NCBI GenBank assembly: GCA_020740775.1 | Contig: JAHEWK010000003.1 | Coordinates: forward strand, 1,550,001 to 1,614,000 | DNA from: Ilyonectria destructans | Taxonomy: Eukaryota; Ascomycota; Sordariomycetes; Hypocreales; Nectriaceae | DNA: 64,000 nt | Direction of reading: 5' to 3' | Shown: positions 53,174-63,881 of the stretch, piece after piece | Position numbering within the stretch: the first letter of the stretch is position 1 | Layout of the letters: the number at the start of each line of letters is the position of its first letter | The notes under the pieces: generated by a model | Databases searched by the model: none | What the model was told of the DNA's origin: nothing | What the model saw: the letters and a program-made list of their open reading frames with translations, nothing else | Program-made: the position numbers and the translations under genes

Positions 53174-55060
53174 TGTGTCGAAATGGGCGGTTAAATGTAA
53201 AGACTGGAAAGGCAGCGAATGATTGAAGCGAACGTTCACTCAGGCCAGCCTAAGATCCAATTCCAAAAGTATTGAAATAAGGAAGAAAAAGAAATAGAGT
53301 TGTCAAAAGAATGATGCGGAAAAAAGATCAAGAAAAGCACTGCTCATGGTTGGGATGCTCTGTTTCTTATAGAGCGCTTCAACCGTGAATACGATTGAAG
53401 GAAAGTTTACATCACAATCCCGAACAGGGGGTGCGGGCCACCGTCGCCAAGATATTGCACAGGAGCGATGGCCCACATGTTTCTTTGCCAATTCGTCCAC
53501 CCTAGTTTCACGTCCCGCGCAAGTCTCCTCATCTTGGGTTGTTAGCCGATGAAACGCGGAGACTAACCGCGTTGATGCATGGGTCTGGCAGGTTTGAACC
53601 CTGTCCTGTACCGCAGAGGCCTGGATATAAAACAAGCACACGAAACGATGACGCTGGGGGTTTCTTGCACGTTAATTTAGTCCCTAACGCTATCGGTAAC
53701 TAAGTAGAGCATAACGGCGAGCCTAACTCTCTTTGCACTCAGCCCGGTCTCGAATTAATTCCCCACCGCACTTCGAATAACCATTCTAGAAACCGAAGAA
53801 ACCGACTAACCGGAACAGTCCGAGTAATCCGAATAATCTGAATAAGGCGAAGGGAAACGATTCACGCAAGGGCACGGCGACGACCAGGCCAGTCATCCCT
53901 TCCACGGGGTCGCAGTAGGAATCCAAAGTGGGAAGATTTGACGTATCAGCGCCGGTCCACACGCAATTGAAGGGGCAAACGAGACAGTGAAATGGGGGGA
54001 CCGAAGGAGATCCATACGAACGATGGCATTCTAGAAGCTCCCCAAGTCTGATTGCTGTTGATATGCATCGTGCCCCACGACTGTCTCCGTTCAGCACACC
54101 ATTTTTCAACCCTGTCAGGGGGACTAGCGCCGCCCTCAAGCGACTCCCGCGTATAGCTGGTCCCTCACATGGATCCCATGCGCTTACATCGGCTGATGAA
54201 CCAAGAATGCAGCATGGTGGCTCGATTGGACTAGTGTGGATACTGTACCAACGCAGCGGATGAGGATTGTCACAATTGTGCCTTTCATATTATTGGTCAG
54301 GCCATCGTAAACGGCCATGGTCATGGTTACCAATGAGCCGAAGAGGCGTGCCGACCCATGTGATCGTAGCCTGGCCTACTACGTAGAAAGGTTACATATT
54401 TTATCCCTCGCGACTCGGTTGAGCTAAACTTGTATCTCTTTGTCCAAGCTTCCTTGTCCTTTGCATCCCGGTCTTAGAACCATCAGTCCACGGGCAAGCT
54501 ACTACGTAGGAAGCGCTTGAATCGACCATTGACAATACTAACCACGCCCATAGCTTATCTAGGGTAGCAGAGATAACATCTTGTCGCAATCCAGTTGGAA
54601 CGCTGACCTTAGGGAGGAATGGGTTAACTGCAGAACCAGATATTCTCAATTGGATCGGAATGACAGTGTGATCATATCTTTGCTGATAGTGAACGTTAAA
54701 AAATGGAGAGAAATGAATAGAATTATTGGCCATACAGGCCCAGAGCTAGAGGAAAACTTCCAACATCTCAAACCAGGTGTTTCCCCTCCAGCTAGCAGTG
54801 AGAGGTGTGGCCTCACATGTCTCTCTGCCCAGCTAGCCTGAGACTTGGTCACATTCATCCAACGGTCACCTTGGGCCAACACAATATTCAATGCATCGAT
54901 TAGCCAAATATATTATAATAATTGCCGTAATGGTCACACCGCAGCTTTGTCCCGGGGTAAATTAAAGCTGCCGGCGCATTGGACGGAGCAATTCTCGATT
55001 TCTTCCCGGGATATTTAAACAGCCAACACAATTCCACTTAACTCGTATGCTTCTTCGCCA
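53174..55060. other. Gene-free stretch
   Basis: Starts with the pectin lyase promoter. It then holds only unconvincing open frames, a degenerate 9-bp repeat at 53793-53846, and two copies of ctactacgtag near 54376 and 54499. The lost 3' part of the adjacent C6 gene could have been here, but no homology to it is visible. Confidence 0.5.
53793..53846. repeat. Degenerate 9-bp tandem repeat, six units
   Basis: Consecutive 9-mers follow the pattern ccgaataat with drift (ccgaagaaa, ccgactaac, cggaacagt, ccgagtaat, ccgaataat, ctgaataag). Confidence 0.5.
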
Positions 55061-56248
55061 TTATCTAAGATTAGACGAGGGTGCAATGATGTACCCGGTA
55101 TCCTTATGAAACTTGTATGCGACTCGGCAAAGCTGTTGGTATTGTTCCTCCTCTTCGACCCCAATCATACAGCCCACCGTTAACCGTCCAAAATTGAATA
55201 ATTCTAGCTGACGCGAAGCATTGGCTGTTAACATGATGCAAGCTCTGGTATCTGGAATACCCCGGGCAAATATTGCCATGCCGAGGAGTGCCTGTACTGA
55301 AAGCAAACTCGGGTCTCGTAATATGACCTCAGGAATTACTGTGACGGCATTCTGGTAAAATCCATGGGCGATGTCAGACAACTCAGCCTCCGAGCCAGGG
55401 GCTATCTTAAACCGGGCCGCAAGGGCAATAATGGCATTGACAAAGGCCCATCTGGATGGATCCTCGGCTGGGGCAATGGAGCTGTCAGCGTATTGGGCAT
55501 CGAGGAGCACCAAGAAGTTCGGAAGGTCCAATAGTTGATGATCCGCCATGATGTCGGCAAACGAGTTTTGGACCATACGTCGCGATATATGTTGGGGCAT
55601 AAGCGGCGCAAATCTTTGTGCGGTATTGACACAGCCGAGATTTCCCTTGAATGACTTCAAGTGTGTATCGAATGCGTCTGGGAGCAGAAAGTCGGGGAAT
55701 ATCTGCAGGCGACTTTGGATGCTCACTTGTCGTGGGGATGGGCCCACTGAAGCATCTTGTTGTTGCGCAGTTGGGTTGTTTATAATGGTTCCGTAATATG
55801 AAGTCGGGGATTTTGGTACATTTGTCAAAGACACGGCAGGGCTAATGGATTTACCCTTCTCGTATTGACTTGAGCTGTTCCCGTTGTCTGGTGGCTGAGA
55901 AGATGATGATGACAATTGCTTCACTCCCTCTACCGCCTCGGAGTTATGCTTCCTAGGAGTAAGTCAGCAAGTCTCGACGGCTAAATCCGAGAGGGCCATG
56001 ACTTCACCCTTTTCCCGGTCCTCGATATTTCCTAGCAGGCGCGTAGTTGCATTCAGCGCCCCGCGTGACACAGTTACCGCACTGAGGCGTTTCGCCATTG
56101 CACCGGATCTTACGAGTCTTACAGCGGACGCATGCCTGTGAAACGTCAGAGAGGGAACGAGGGAGTTCCAGGACAAAAGAAGAATGCTTACGATAAGAAT
56201 CCTGGGAGGCCCGGCGAGCGTTGCTTGCGCCTTCTTCGTGCGATCCAT
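55061..56248 (-). CDS. Short Zn2Cys6 transcription factor, probably 3'-truncated
   Basis: Exons 56248-56192, 56135-56008 and 55952-55061 give 358 residues; introns are 56 and 55 nt. An ATG at 56311 in the same frame could extend the N-terminus. The zinc cluster has cysteines at 21, 24, 31, 38, 41 and 48 (ACVRCKTRKIRC, CGNCVTRGAEC). The middle region begins normally (IFPDFLLPDAFDTHL, PSRWAFVNAIIALAARFK, SVQALLGMAIFARG). It stops just after LCRVAYKFHKDTGYI, the place where C6 proteins read WWxxYxLDRxxS and go on for another 200-300 residues. No continuation is visible downstream. So it is a truncated gene or a naturally short regulator. Divergent from the opsin-related gene (580 bp). Confidence 0.7.
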
Positions 56249-56828
56249 GGCTACTTGGATGATTAGTTGCCTGATTTGCATCCGCTTCTCGAGATGCGCC
56301 AGAGGCACCATTGCCAGCTCTCCTCGACTGAGGTGGCTCCCACTTAAATGATGAGGTAATCCACGGAAGCAAAAATTGAGTCCGATATACGCTAAACTTC
56401 CATTGGCCAGGATGGTGAGTGCTTACGGGGATGCGGACATAACTCCTCAGACGCATTTGTTTCCGTTCCTTCTTAATATCCCTACAAGGTCTCCACAGGG
56501 CATTCCTGTAGGGTAGGGATAAGATGTCAACGACGGAATCAAATCTGACAAATCTCATTCGGGATGTCTCGGGTTTCGAACTGGAGCGATCGGTGAGCGG
56601 TGGAACCAAGTAATGCTCCCATCTGACCAGAGCTATCGAGGCATTACACAGCTATAAAGACCTGCTCTCCGCTATAGAAGCTGCCGATGGAATGCCCACC
56701 ACCTTTATCACTCTACGCATGTGCATAGAATTTGAAGCCTCAGTGACTTACTCCAATCAGACGACAGCAATTCCTACATTAGCAACCTCACTTGCACGTG
56801 CGAGACCAATCTTCTCCTTGGAACCACG
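56249..56828. other. Divergent promoter region (C6 gene / opsin-related gene)
   Basis: 580 bp between start codons. Open frames here look like shadows or noise. It may allow the C6 gene and the 7TM gene to be controlled together. Confidence 0.4.
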
Positions 56829-57782
56829 ATGTCTCTCTTATCGCGGGGAAACGACGCTCTCGATATCAACCCTCCAGTCGGAGTGGACGATGCCCTATCT
56901 CAGGCTGGGTCAGACTGGCTCTGGGCTGTCACGGCAATCTACGTAATCTCATTCGTAAGCTCTCTGTTCGCTTTACATAATTGCAGACTTTGAAAGGCGC
57001 ATTTTTTTCACGATCATAAACTGATTTCTCTTGCTCTGCAGATTGGCATTCTACCCCTTTGCTTCACTACCCGCGAAAGTGACCGAGTGTTCCATTACCT
57101 CTTCACATGTGTCCTCCTGGCCGGTTCTGTTACCTACTACGCCCAGGCGTCCGATCTGGGCTGGAGCGCTATTGATCAGGTTGGCGACGGCTCATCCCGA
57201 CAGATCTTCTACGCAAGATACATCAACTGGGTCGTTGCATTTCCGTCCATCACCTTAGCGCTCGGCATGCTGTCGGACGTCTCGTGGACCACAATCTTCT
57301 GCAACATCTTTATTTCATGGTTCTGGGTCTTCACCTACCTCGTCACGGCTTACACCACCACTGTCTACAAGTGGGGCTTCTTCGCGTTTGGCACATTTTC
57401 GTGGATCATCCTCGCCATGAGCACCCTTAACGAAAGCTACGAAGCGGCGTCACGCATGGGTGTCGGCCGGGATTACATCACCCTGGCCGGATGGACCAAC
57501 CTGTTGTGGCTACTGTACCCCATTGCATTCGGCTTGAGCGACGGCGGTAACCGAATCGACGTCACCGGCAGCTTCATTTTCTTCGGAATTCTCGATGTGC
57601 TGTTGGTTCCCGTCTGGATTTTTGCCTTTTTATTTATGGCGCGCAATTGGGACTATAGGAAACTCAACCTTGCCTTCAGCGAGTCTCGGAGTGGCACACA
57701 CGACGAAACCTCTTTGGATAATAAGACGGCACCAGCTACAGAGATCATCCCAGCCTCTGGTCACACCACCTCTGATGTATAA
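56829..57782 (+). CDS. Opsin-related 7TM protein lacking the retinal lysine (ORP/YRO2/HSP30-like)
   Basis: Exons 56829-56954 and 57042-57782 give 288 residues; the 87-nt intron has phase 0. Seven membrane segments with microbial-rhodopsin signatures: YYAQASDLGWSAI at TM2, IFYARYINWVVAFPSITLAL (TM3, the AR-YxxW-xxxxP motif), YKWGFFAFGTFSWI, TNLLWLLYPIAFGLSDGG (TM6). In TM7 the text reads GILDVLLVPVWIF where photoactive opsins have a Lys after DxL; here Leu takes its place, so no Schiff base with retinal can form. This is the ORP-1 / Yro2 / Hsp30 group, plasma-membrane proteins induced by stress and thought to modulate the H+-ATPase. A Ser/Thr/Glu-rich tail follows. Confidence 0.88.
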
Positions 57783-59741
57783 GTGGCAAAACGAAGGGTG
57801 ATAATATGAAGACCTGGCCATTCATTTGTGCAACCTTTGTCGGGTGTGTCCTCGATAGATCTGCTTGAGAATCTCGGCCGGCATCTAGATTTATTGAGAC
57901 TATGATTGGAACTCGTCTTGATATATTTTTGACGGTCGGGTATCGCAGAATTCATCTTTGCACATCTCACCAATAAATTGACTTCAGTTACTAGCGCAGT
58001 CGGATTATGGTCATCATACATTTCTTAGATGTGGAGGAGCCTCGCAGCCGTCATCTTAGTACCCTCGCTCCAAGTTGTCAGGTCATTCAAGACCTAACCT
58101 TCTCTCTTTCTAGATATTTGCGGCATGGCCGGTTTCAATTAACATTATTATATACTTTGACTAGCTTCATGTAAAAGATTTACTACCAAAGACAAATCAT
58201 GTAGATATGCCAGCCATGGGGGAGGAATGGATAAACTTGAAAGTAAATCGCAACGCAGAGTCTAGGGCAGGTATTCCATGCTGTGAGCCATGTAATTTGA
58301 TATAGGAGACTCGAGTCGTATCCCAGACCCAGAGTTCGAGAGTGTGCATGGCTAAGTTCGGTGAAGTATCGTAACTTGGGCGGAGACCCAACTCAACAAA
58401 CGCAGGTATGTCGATCCAGTGCGACATACCAAGTAACTGGAAGGGCTCGAATAGTCCAGGTGTCGCTTGGGACTTACCCTGACTCAAGCTCAATCGACAC
58501 AATGCCTCGGATCGGCTGGGACAACCAGCCTTCGCTCCAGTCGATCGTGATTTCACTCGCAGGAACCTACTTCCTATAACTGAACTTTAGCTCAAATACT
58601 CTACCCTGTGAAAAGCCTGGAATGACCTGTCTTCCAAGTTAATGGTGTTGATAGGGCTCATGCACCGCTATTTCAGATTGTTGTGGACCAAGGGCGAGTC
58701 GGCATCCTAGCAACTCCCCGACCCCCCTGCGATCCAGAAGAACTATGTGTCAAGGGCGTATGCGCTAAAAAATCGGCCTCAGGTCTGACCCTTTCAGTTG
58801 TTCGGGAGCACCCTGCGATCTCAAAAACTAGTGCCTCGATGGCGCTTGTTTAAACTTCATTCTTGGATCCGACACCGCGCCGTGCGTAACCGACAACTAG
58901 TGCGTCCTTCGCGTATCCTGTTATTATAGCGTCTGCTGTCCATTCTACATTGCCACCGATTCCTAGAAATGTGACTCATCGGCAGGTGAATCCCCAGTTG
59001 GTGAACTCTGTGTCTCTCATCGCTACCGTCACCTGAAAATCAGGACTGGCTCTGAAGCTTGTGGCCAACCCCAAGAGAGTCGTCCTGGGAGTCTTTGCTG
59101 TGATGGTGACCATGTTCCCATCCACATGAGCACCAAAAGTTCGGGTCGCGGTGTGACAGGGAGATGTACTGGAAAAACGTCAATTGTATACTGCACTCAT
59201 CCGCGAGTCAAATTTGCTGGTGCTACAAGTATTACAGTCGCCAGTGGCAGCAGCAAGTCCTCGAGTTCAACCAGTATCAAGTTCAAGGGTGTCGACGCCG
59301 AGTGCACCATGGCCTCTCAATGCGGCAGCAGGGAGACGTGGCAAACCGCAAAGGTACCGTCCCTGTTCAGAACTAAGGTTCTGAAAAGAGTCCACAGTTG
59401 CTATGTATCTCTCTTCTCAACCCTTGCGGCCCACTTTGAGTTAGAGCAACCTTGAGCGACCAAACATCCTTCTCTGAAGTGACGGGTATAAATTGAAGAA
59501 GGCCTGTCAAATTCCCCCGTTCTCCACCCTCTCGTTGAATCGTTCAAATCTCTCATTAGAACACCGGCCATCCCTGCGTCCAAATCACTCGGGTACTCAA
59601 TCAAAGAAATCCACCAGTTGATTCCATCTGCGACATACCGCAATCGCCTTCCAGTAATACGCCAGCTCATCACTTCAACTCCAGAGACATCGGAGTATCC
59701 AGCTTCCAGACCCGAGGTCGACAGAGAGAGAACCCACCAAA
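57783..59741. other. Gene-free stretch
   Basis: Almost 2 kb without a convincing gene. A Ser/Thr/Lys-rich open frame at 59126-59455 has no signal peptide or known motif and is not called. No RNA gene or clear transposon end was seen. Confidence 0.5.
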
Positions 59742-61142
59742 ATGGATCCTTTCAACAAGCTGCCACCGGAAATCCATCTACATATCTTCATTTGTCTACG
59801 GACTCGTTCGAAACGCTCTATTTTACCGCTCGTTCAAGCCTCCCCCACTATGCTCCAACAATACATTACATCAAAACTATACATTATCAGATCATCTCTA
59901 GCCACCGACCTTGATGATGATATGATCCAAGATGCCATGAGAATTATCCTATTCCCTGTTTGGACAATTAATGTTCCCCCTTTGGAGTCCAGTGACAACA
60001 TGTCTCCCTCGTGGCCGCCGCAACAGCTCCCCAATCCATTCAAGATACATGGACTTATCGAAAAGATCGACAAACTGCATAGCCGACTATTGCTATTTAT
60101 CGAGGACTACCTTACTAAGGCTACTGCAAAATATCCACCTCGTGAGTGTCGCTGCCTTCCTCGCTTGTCATCAAATCAATTGGTATTTAAGGATCAGACT
60201 GTCTGTCTTAGATTTGATGCAGTCGCCCTTACGACCCAAGAACGAAGGCGAATCTTGAGGGCGTTTCTACGGTATGAGCTTATTTGCAAGTTGTATCGCC
60301 TCAAACAAAAAGAGGCAAAATGTCAATGGAACATTGAGCCGCTGCTGGAATGTGGAGGCCATATATTTCAGCCGTCAGAGCGAGAGGCTATTCGATGCGC
60401 TCACAGATATCTAAAGTCTCTTTATGGGGCCACAAACGCTCAGTACGGTGATTCCTGGCTACCGAATATCCCTAAGGGCACTCTTTACTCTTTTGAAACT
60501 ACCGGTTTGCTATACCCAGACAATCTCTACGTCGATGCTGATGTTTGTGGCTCCGGCTTTAACCTGTTTTCACCACACCTAGCATGTTTTGGCTTCGATC
60601 TTGCCACAACCCTTATTCAATCCGCTACTTCCGGACAACATAATCGAGACTACCTTGAACAGTGGTTTTACGATACAAGAACATACTCTACCACTAAGAG
60701 ATATCCAGACTGGATCCTCAGCTCTTCGAGTGATATATATTGCCAAAATGGTCCAGGTTTATACCAGGAGCTTTATCCTCGCCTTACATACAATCAACCC
60801 CTACAACTAGAGATATATCGACAACGGGCCTGGGTGTTTCTCGATGACGCCCGATTCAGTTTCGGCTCAAGTCCACATTTTCCAACTTCAGACGAGCTTG
60901 ACAGCCAGTCTATTGAGTTGGCGAAGATTGAGGAATGGTTCTTAAATCCTCACCCTACTAGAGCTCGGAACCGGTCACAGAAATGGCACGACGAGCAGCG
61001 GGCGAGCGTTGACAATGACCAAAGGGTTAATGATGCCCAAGCGTCGGGGCTGAAGATGGAGTGCCAAACTCCACTAATTCCACTGCCTCCTGCATCCGCA
61101 GGAGGGAGTACAAAAATTTGGCTCCGTTCTGGCAATAAGTAG
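59742..61142 (+). CDS. F-box-like protein
   Basis: 466 residues, intronless. The N-terminus MDPFNKLPPEIHLHIFICLR is a good F-box start (F-x-x-LP-x-E-I-x-x-x-I-F). The rest is a long region without a recognised repeat, rich in Leu, Tyr and Trp (FLRYELICKLYRL, GSGFNLFSPHLACFGFDLAT, RQRAWVFLDDARFSF), ending in a basic Ser/Gly tail. F-box proteins bind Skp1 and bring targets to SCF ubiquitin ligases; the target is unknown. The sequence is AT-richer than neighbouring genes. It is followed 190 bp downstream by a 9-bp minisatellite. Confidence 0.72.
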   Translation: MDPFNKLPPEIHLHIFICLRTRSKRSILPLVQASPTMLQQYITSKLYIIRSSLATDLDDDMIQDAMRIILFPVWTINVPPLESSDNMSPSWPPQQLPNPFKIHGLIEKIDKLHSRLLLFIEDYLTKATAKYPPRECRCLPRLSSNQLVFKDQTVCLRFDAVALTTQERRRILRAFLRYELICKLYRLKQKEAKCQWNIEPLLECGGHIFQPSEREAIRCAHRYLKSLYGATNAQYGDSWLPNIPKGTLYSFETTGLLYPDNLYVDADVCGSGFNLFSPHLACFGFDLATTLIQSATSGQHNRDYLEQWFYDTRTYSTTKRYPDWILSSSSDIYCQNGPGLYQELYPRLTYNQPLQLEIYRQRAWVFLDDARFSFGSSPHFPTSDELDSQSIELAKIEEWFLNPHPTRARNRSQKWHDEQRASVDNDQRVNDAQASGLKMECQTPLIPLPPASAGGSTKIWLRSGNK

Positions 61143-61329
61143 GACGCAAGTAGACGCTCCTGGGTGAGCTTTCACAACAGATCCGCTATCTAGGAATAAG
61201 GGGATGAGGGCTGCCTGACTAACTTGTTTTCCTTGTCGGACAGTGGGGGACACGCACGGACATAACGTATGAAAGGGCATAACAGTGGTGTGGTGATAAA
61301 GAGCATTATTAGTGCGTGGGAATGCCTAT
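61143..61329. other. Short spacer after the F-box gene
   Basis: 3' flank of the F-box gene; no feature. Confidence 0.4.
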
Positions 61330-61551
61330 ACTTTATTTACTTTATTTACTTTATTTACTTTATTTACTTTATTTACTTTATTTACTTTATTTACTTTATT
61401 TACTTTATTTACTTTATTTACTTTATTTACTTTATTTACTTTATTTACTTTATTTACTTTATTTACTTTATTTACTTTATTTACTTTATTTACTTTATTT
61501 ACTTTATTTACTTTATTTACTTTATTTACTTTATTTACTTTATTTACTTTT
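61330..61551. repeat. Perfect 9-bp minisatellite (ctttattta), about 24 copies
   Basis: An uninterrupted array of ctttattta covers about 220 bp. I see no variant unit. The unit is three codons long and lacks stops in several frames, so artificial open frames of tripeptide repeats (FIY, LYL, TLF; on the other strand NKV) run through it. These are not genes. The purity implies recent expansion. Confidence 0.95.
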
Positions 61552-62639
61552 CCCCATACTAACTCAAGCTTGCTTTCATACCAGTTACCAACCGTCAGCC
61601 TGCAAACGCACCATCTATCACCAGTTCTTGATAGCTTTAGCCCTCCCACCAGTCTCTGCTGGCATCTCTTGCTGTCGCACTACCCTTCCCCCATCTAGAG
61701 TCGTGGCCCCTCCAGTCAAACTCAGCTCTCTCCGCCACCAGTCAGGCTCGCTATGACAACGGCCAGCCGCTCATTATCGTCTTCTATCAAGCAAATTGTC
61801 CATTCACTATCACCATGTATGGGTAGCTGATGACAATCGTTGACTGTAGATCCCCATTACCTACATATCGGTGTCGCCCCATCACCGATAAGCGAACATC
61901 AGCCACTAATCATCCGCTGTCGCCGTCGGCTCCTCTCTCCATTCCGATTCCCACCTATCACTGTGACTACAGCCCTCGACACCCAACAGTCGCCACTGGC
62001 CAGTTTCCTACTCGCAAAGGCACTGTCTCGCATTGCATCTCGGTCTTCGGCTGAGGAACATCGGACCGCTCTCGTGCTCTTGCTCTCAGCAGTTACTAAC
62101 TGGCCCTTAGCCTGTCAACCTTCCACGACTCGACCTTGCGTCATCAGTGCCACTAGCAACCACTCAGTACGGATGCCGACCACCCGAACGTCACTGCCCA
62201 AGGACCGCTAGTAGAGTGTTGAGGGAGATGAGCCGTACCGTGTGCCGCAAGACGAGCCCTAAGATATTTCGCCGTGTCTGTTGAAGACACGTTTCCATTC
62301 TCTATTAGCCATTTGAATCGTCGAGGGATTGTAACCCTCGGGGCCAGGGCTTTCATCTGAGAGTTCGGTCTGCAGCATGGTAGAAGGCCGAGAGGAATTG
62401 CCAAGGGTGAAACACCGAGCTGGACCATTGGGCTCATAACCCGCCCATTCGCCGCAGTCCAGTTACCCGAAGAAGTATACGTCATTTAAGGAGGCCAGCC
62501 AGATCAAAAGAAGTTCGTAGAGAGAATTTCCGAGCGCATAGCCTGAGAAACCAGTGGCAACTATGAGACAACTGCCCGGAGCTTGAGAATAGAGCGCGAA
62601 CTTGACGCTCTTTCACCGGAACCAATAGGCCGTGCAACC
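61552..62639. other. Intergenic, no gene seen
   Basis: Pyrimidine-rich after the minisatellite (many cct/tct/cacc runs). Open frames are low in complexity and carry no domain. Confidence 0.45.
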
Positions 62640-63881
62640 TGCACTTGCGAAGATGGCACATGTTCTCTTCTCCCAAAAAGACCTCTCATGCAAGGATCAA
62701 GACTACACCGAGGGGCATGATTGCTCCAGGCTCGACTTTGTCCCCCTCATGTTCGGAATCCGTGCCGGTGAGACGGCCAGTGCAATTAGTTCAATGCCGC
62801 TGCTACGCCGGGCCGCTATCATGCGACAGTAGGAAGTGCAGCGACGGCTTCCATTGCGACGACATCTTGGATCTGTGTTTTACCACGACTCCTCTTGATG
62901 CAATTTAAAGCAACGCCGATTGAGACCTCAATTTCGAATGCAACTCCCTTGGAACATGTCTACCTGTTACTAAAGGGCCTGTGCCACCTCCAGCGACATG
63001 TGTCCAGCCGATACATTTTGCAATGCGGTGTTGGTCAGTGCTTCTCAAACTCCGTGACTGGATGTGAGTCGAACAGTAAGTGCAATGAACCTTTGGCTTG
63101 CAATGAGCTCTTCGGAGTCTGCGTACAAGCCGCTGCCGACAACTGCGACGACGGCACAGGCTGCCCGAATGGCTTAACTTGCAGCACCATCGGCCTTTGT
63201 CTGTCGCCTTGCGAGGTTGACGCTGACTGCGCTCGTTTGGGCCTCATTTGCAACGGTGCTCTTGAAGTTTACTTCTTCCCACAGCGAGACGATTGTGCCA
63301 CTGACGTTGATTGCGCAGCTGGATTCGCCTGCGACCCTGATAATTTCACATGTGTCCTTGACGAGAGAATCCACTGCGCTGATGGTTCCATTGGCCAACT
63401 AGACGAGACGTGAGCAACATATAGCTTTTGTCCCAACTTGACTTCTTGTTGGGAGGATGTGGGCTACGAAATGGGCGATGGCCTTTGCAGCTTCGATCTC
63501 TACACATGCCAACCGAGTTCCTTCGCCCTTCGCAACCCATTCACGGCCTGTGGTAAAAAGAACGACTGGAAAACGGACGCGGCCTGCTAGAACGGAGTCT
63601 GCATCATCGCGAGCTCCCCGTGCGGCACTGTGAGTGAGTGTGCAGAAAATCTCCTAGTCTGCGACCTCTCTTGGACTTGTCGCTGTTCCAACGGCCAAGG
63701 CTTCTTCGGAGATGACGGGATCGGCGAAACATATGCGCATAAAAGCGGCTGCGCTGACAACTTGGCGTGAGGCGATGACTCTCTTGGTAACCTAGCGTGT
63801 TTAGTTGTGGACGATTGCGGCCTGGGCAACATTGGCGTATGTCCAGATACAACTTAAGACGGTCAATGTATCAACGACTAG
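62640..63881 (+). pseudogene. Decayed cysteine-rich (Dickkopf/EGF-like module) gene
   Basis: Cys-rich modules run from about 62680 to beyond 63850 but are broken. CDSRKCSDGFHCDDILDLC (about 62822-62880) lies in a different frame from the next part. CNEPLACNELFGVC, CPNGLTCSTIGLC, CEVDADCARLGLIC and CATDVDCAAGFAC lie in one frame that stops at 63411 (TGA). The same frame continues with Cys modules (CSFDLYTC, NGVCIIASSPCGTVSEC, CRCSNGQGFF) past TAG 63588, TGA 63768, TAA 63855 and TAG 63879. Cys spacing survives the stops, so decay is recent. It is similar in type, not closely in sequence, to the Cys-rich gene at 2-1246. The TAG at 63588 could derive from CAG by C-to-T (RIP-like), which is inference. 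Confidence 0.7.

Noticed and set aside
59126..59455. Ser/Thr/Lys-rich frame with four Cys
   Set aside because: Looks vaguely like a small secreted protein but has no signal peptide, no clean start and no known fold. Evidence is too weak to call.
61330..61551. CRISPR-like array
   Set aside because: The unit is 9 bp with no spacers, and the genome is eukaryotic.
61269..61756. Three overlapping plus-strand frames with FIY, TLF and LYL repeats
   Set aside because: These are translations of a 9-bp minisatellite and not genes.
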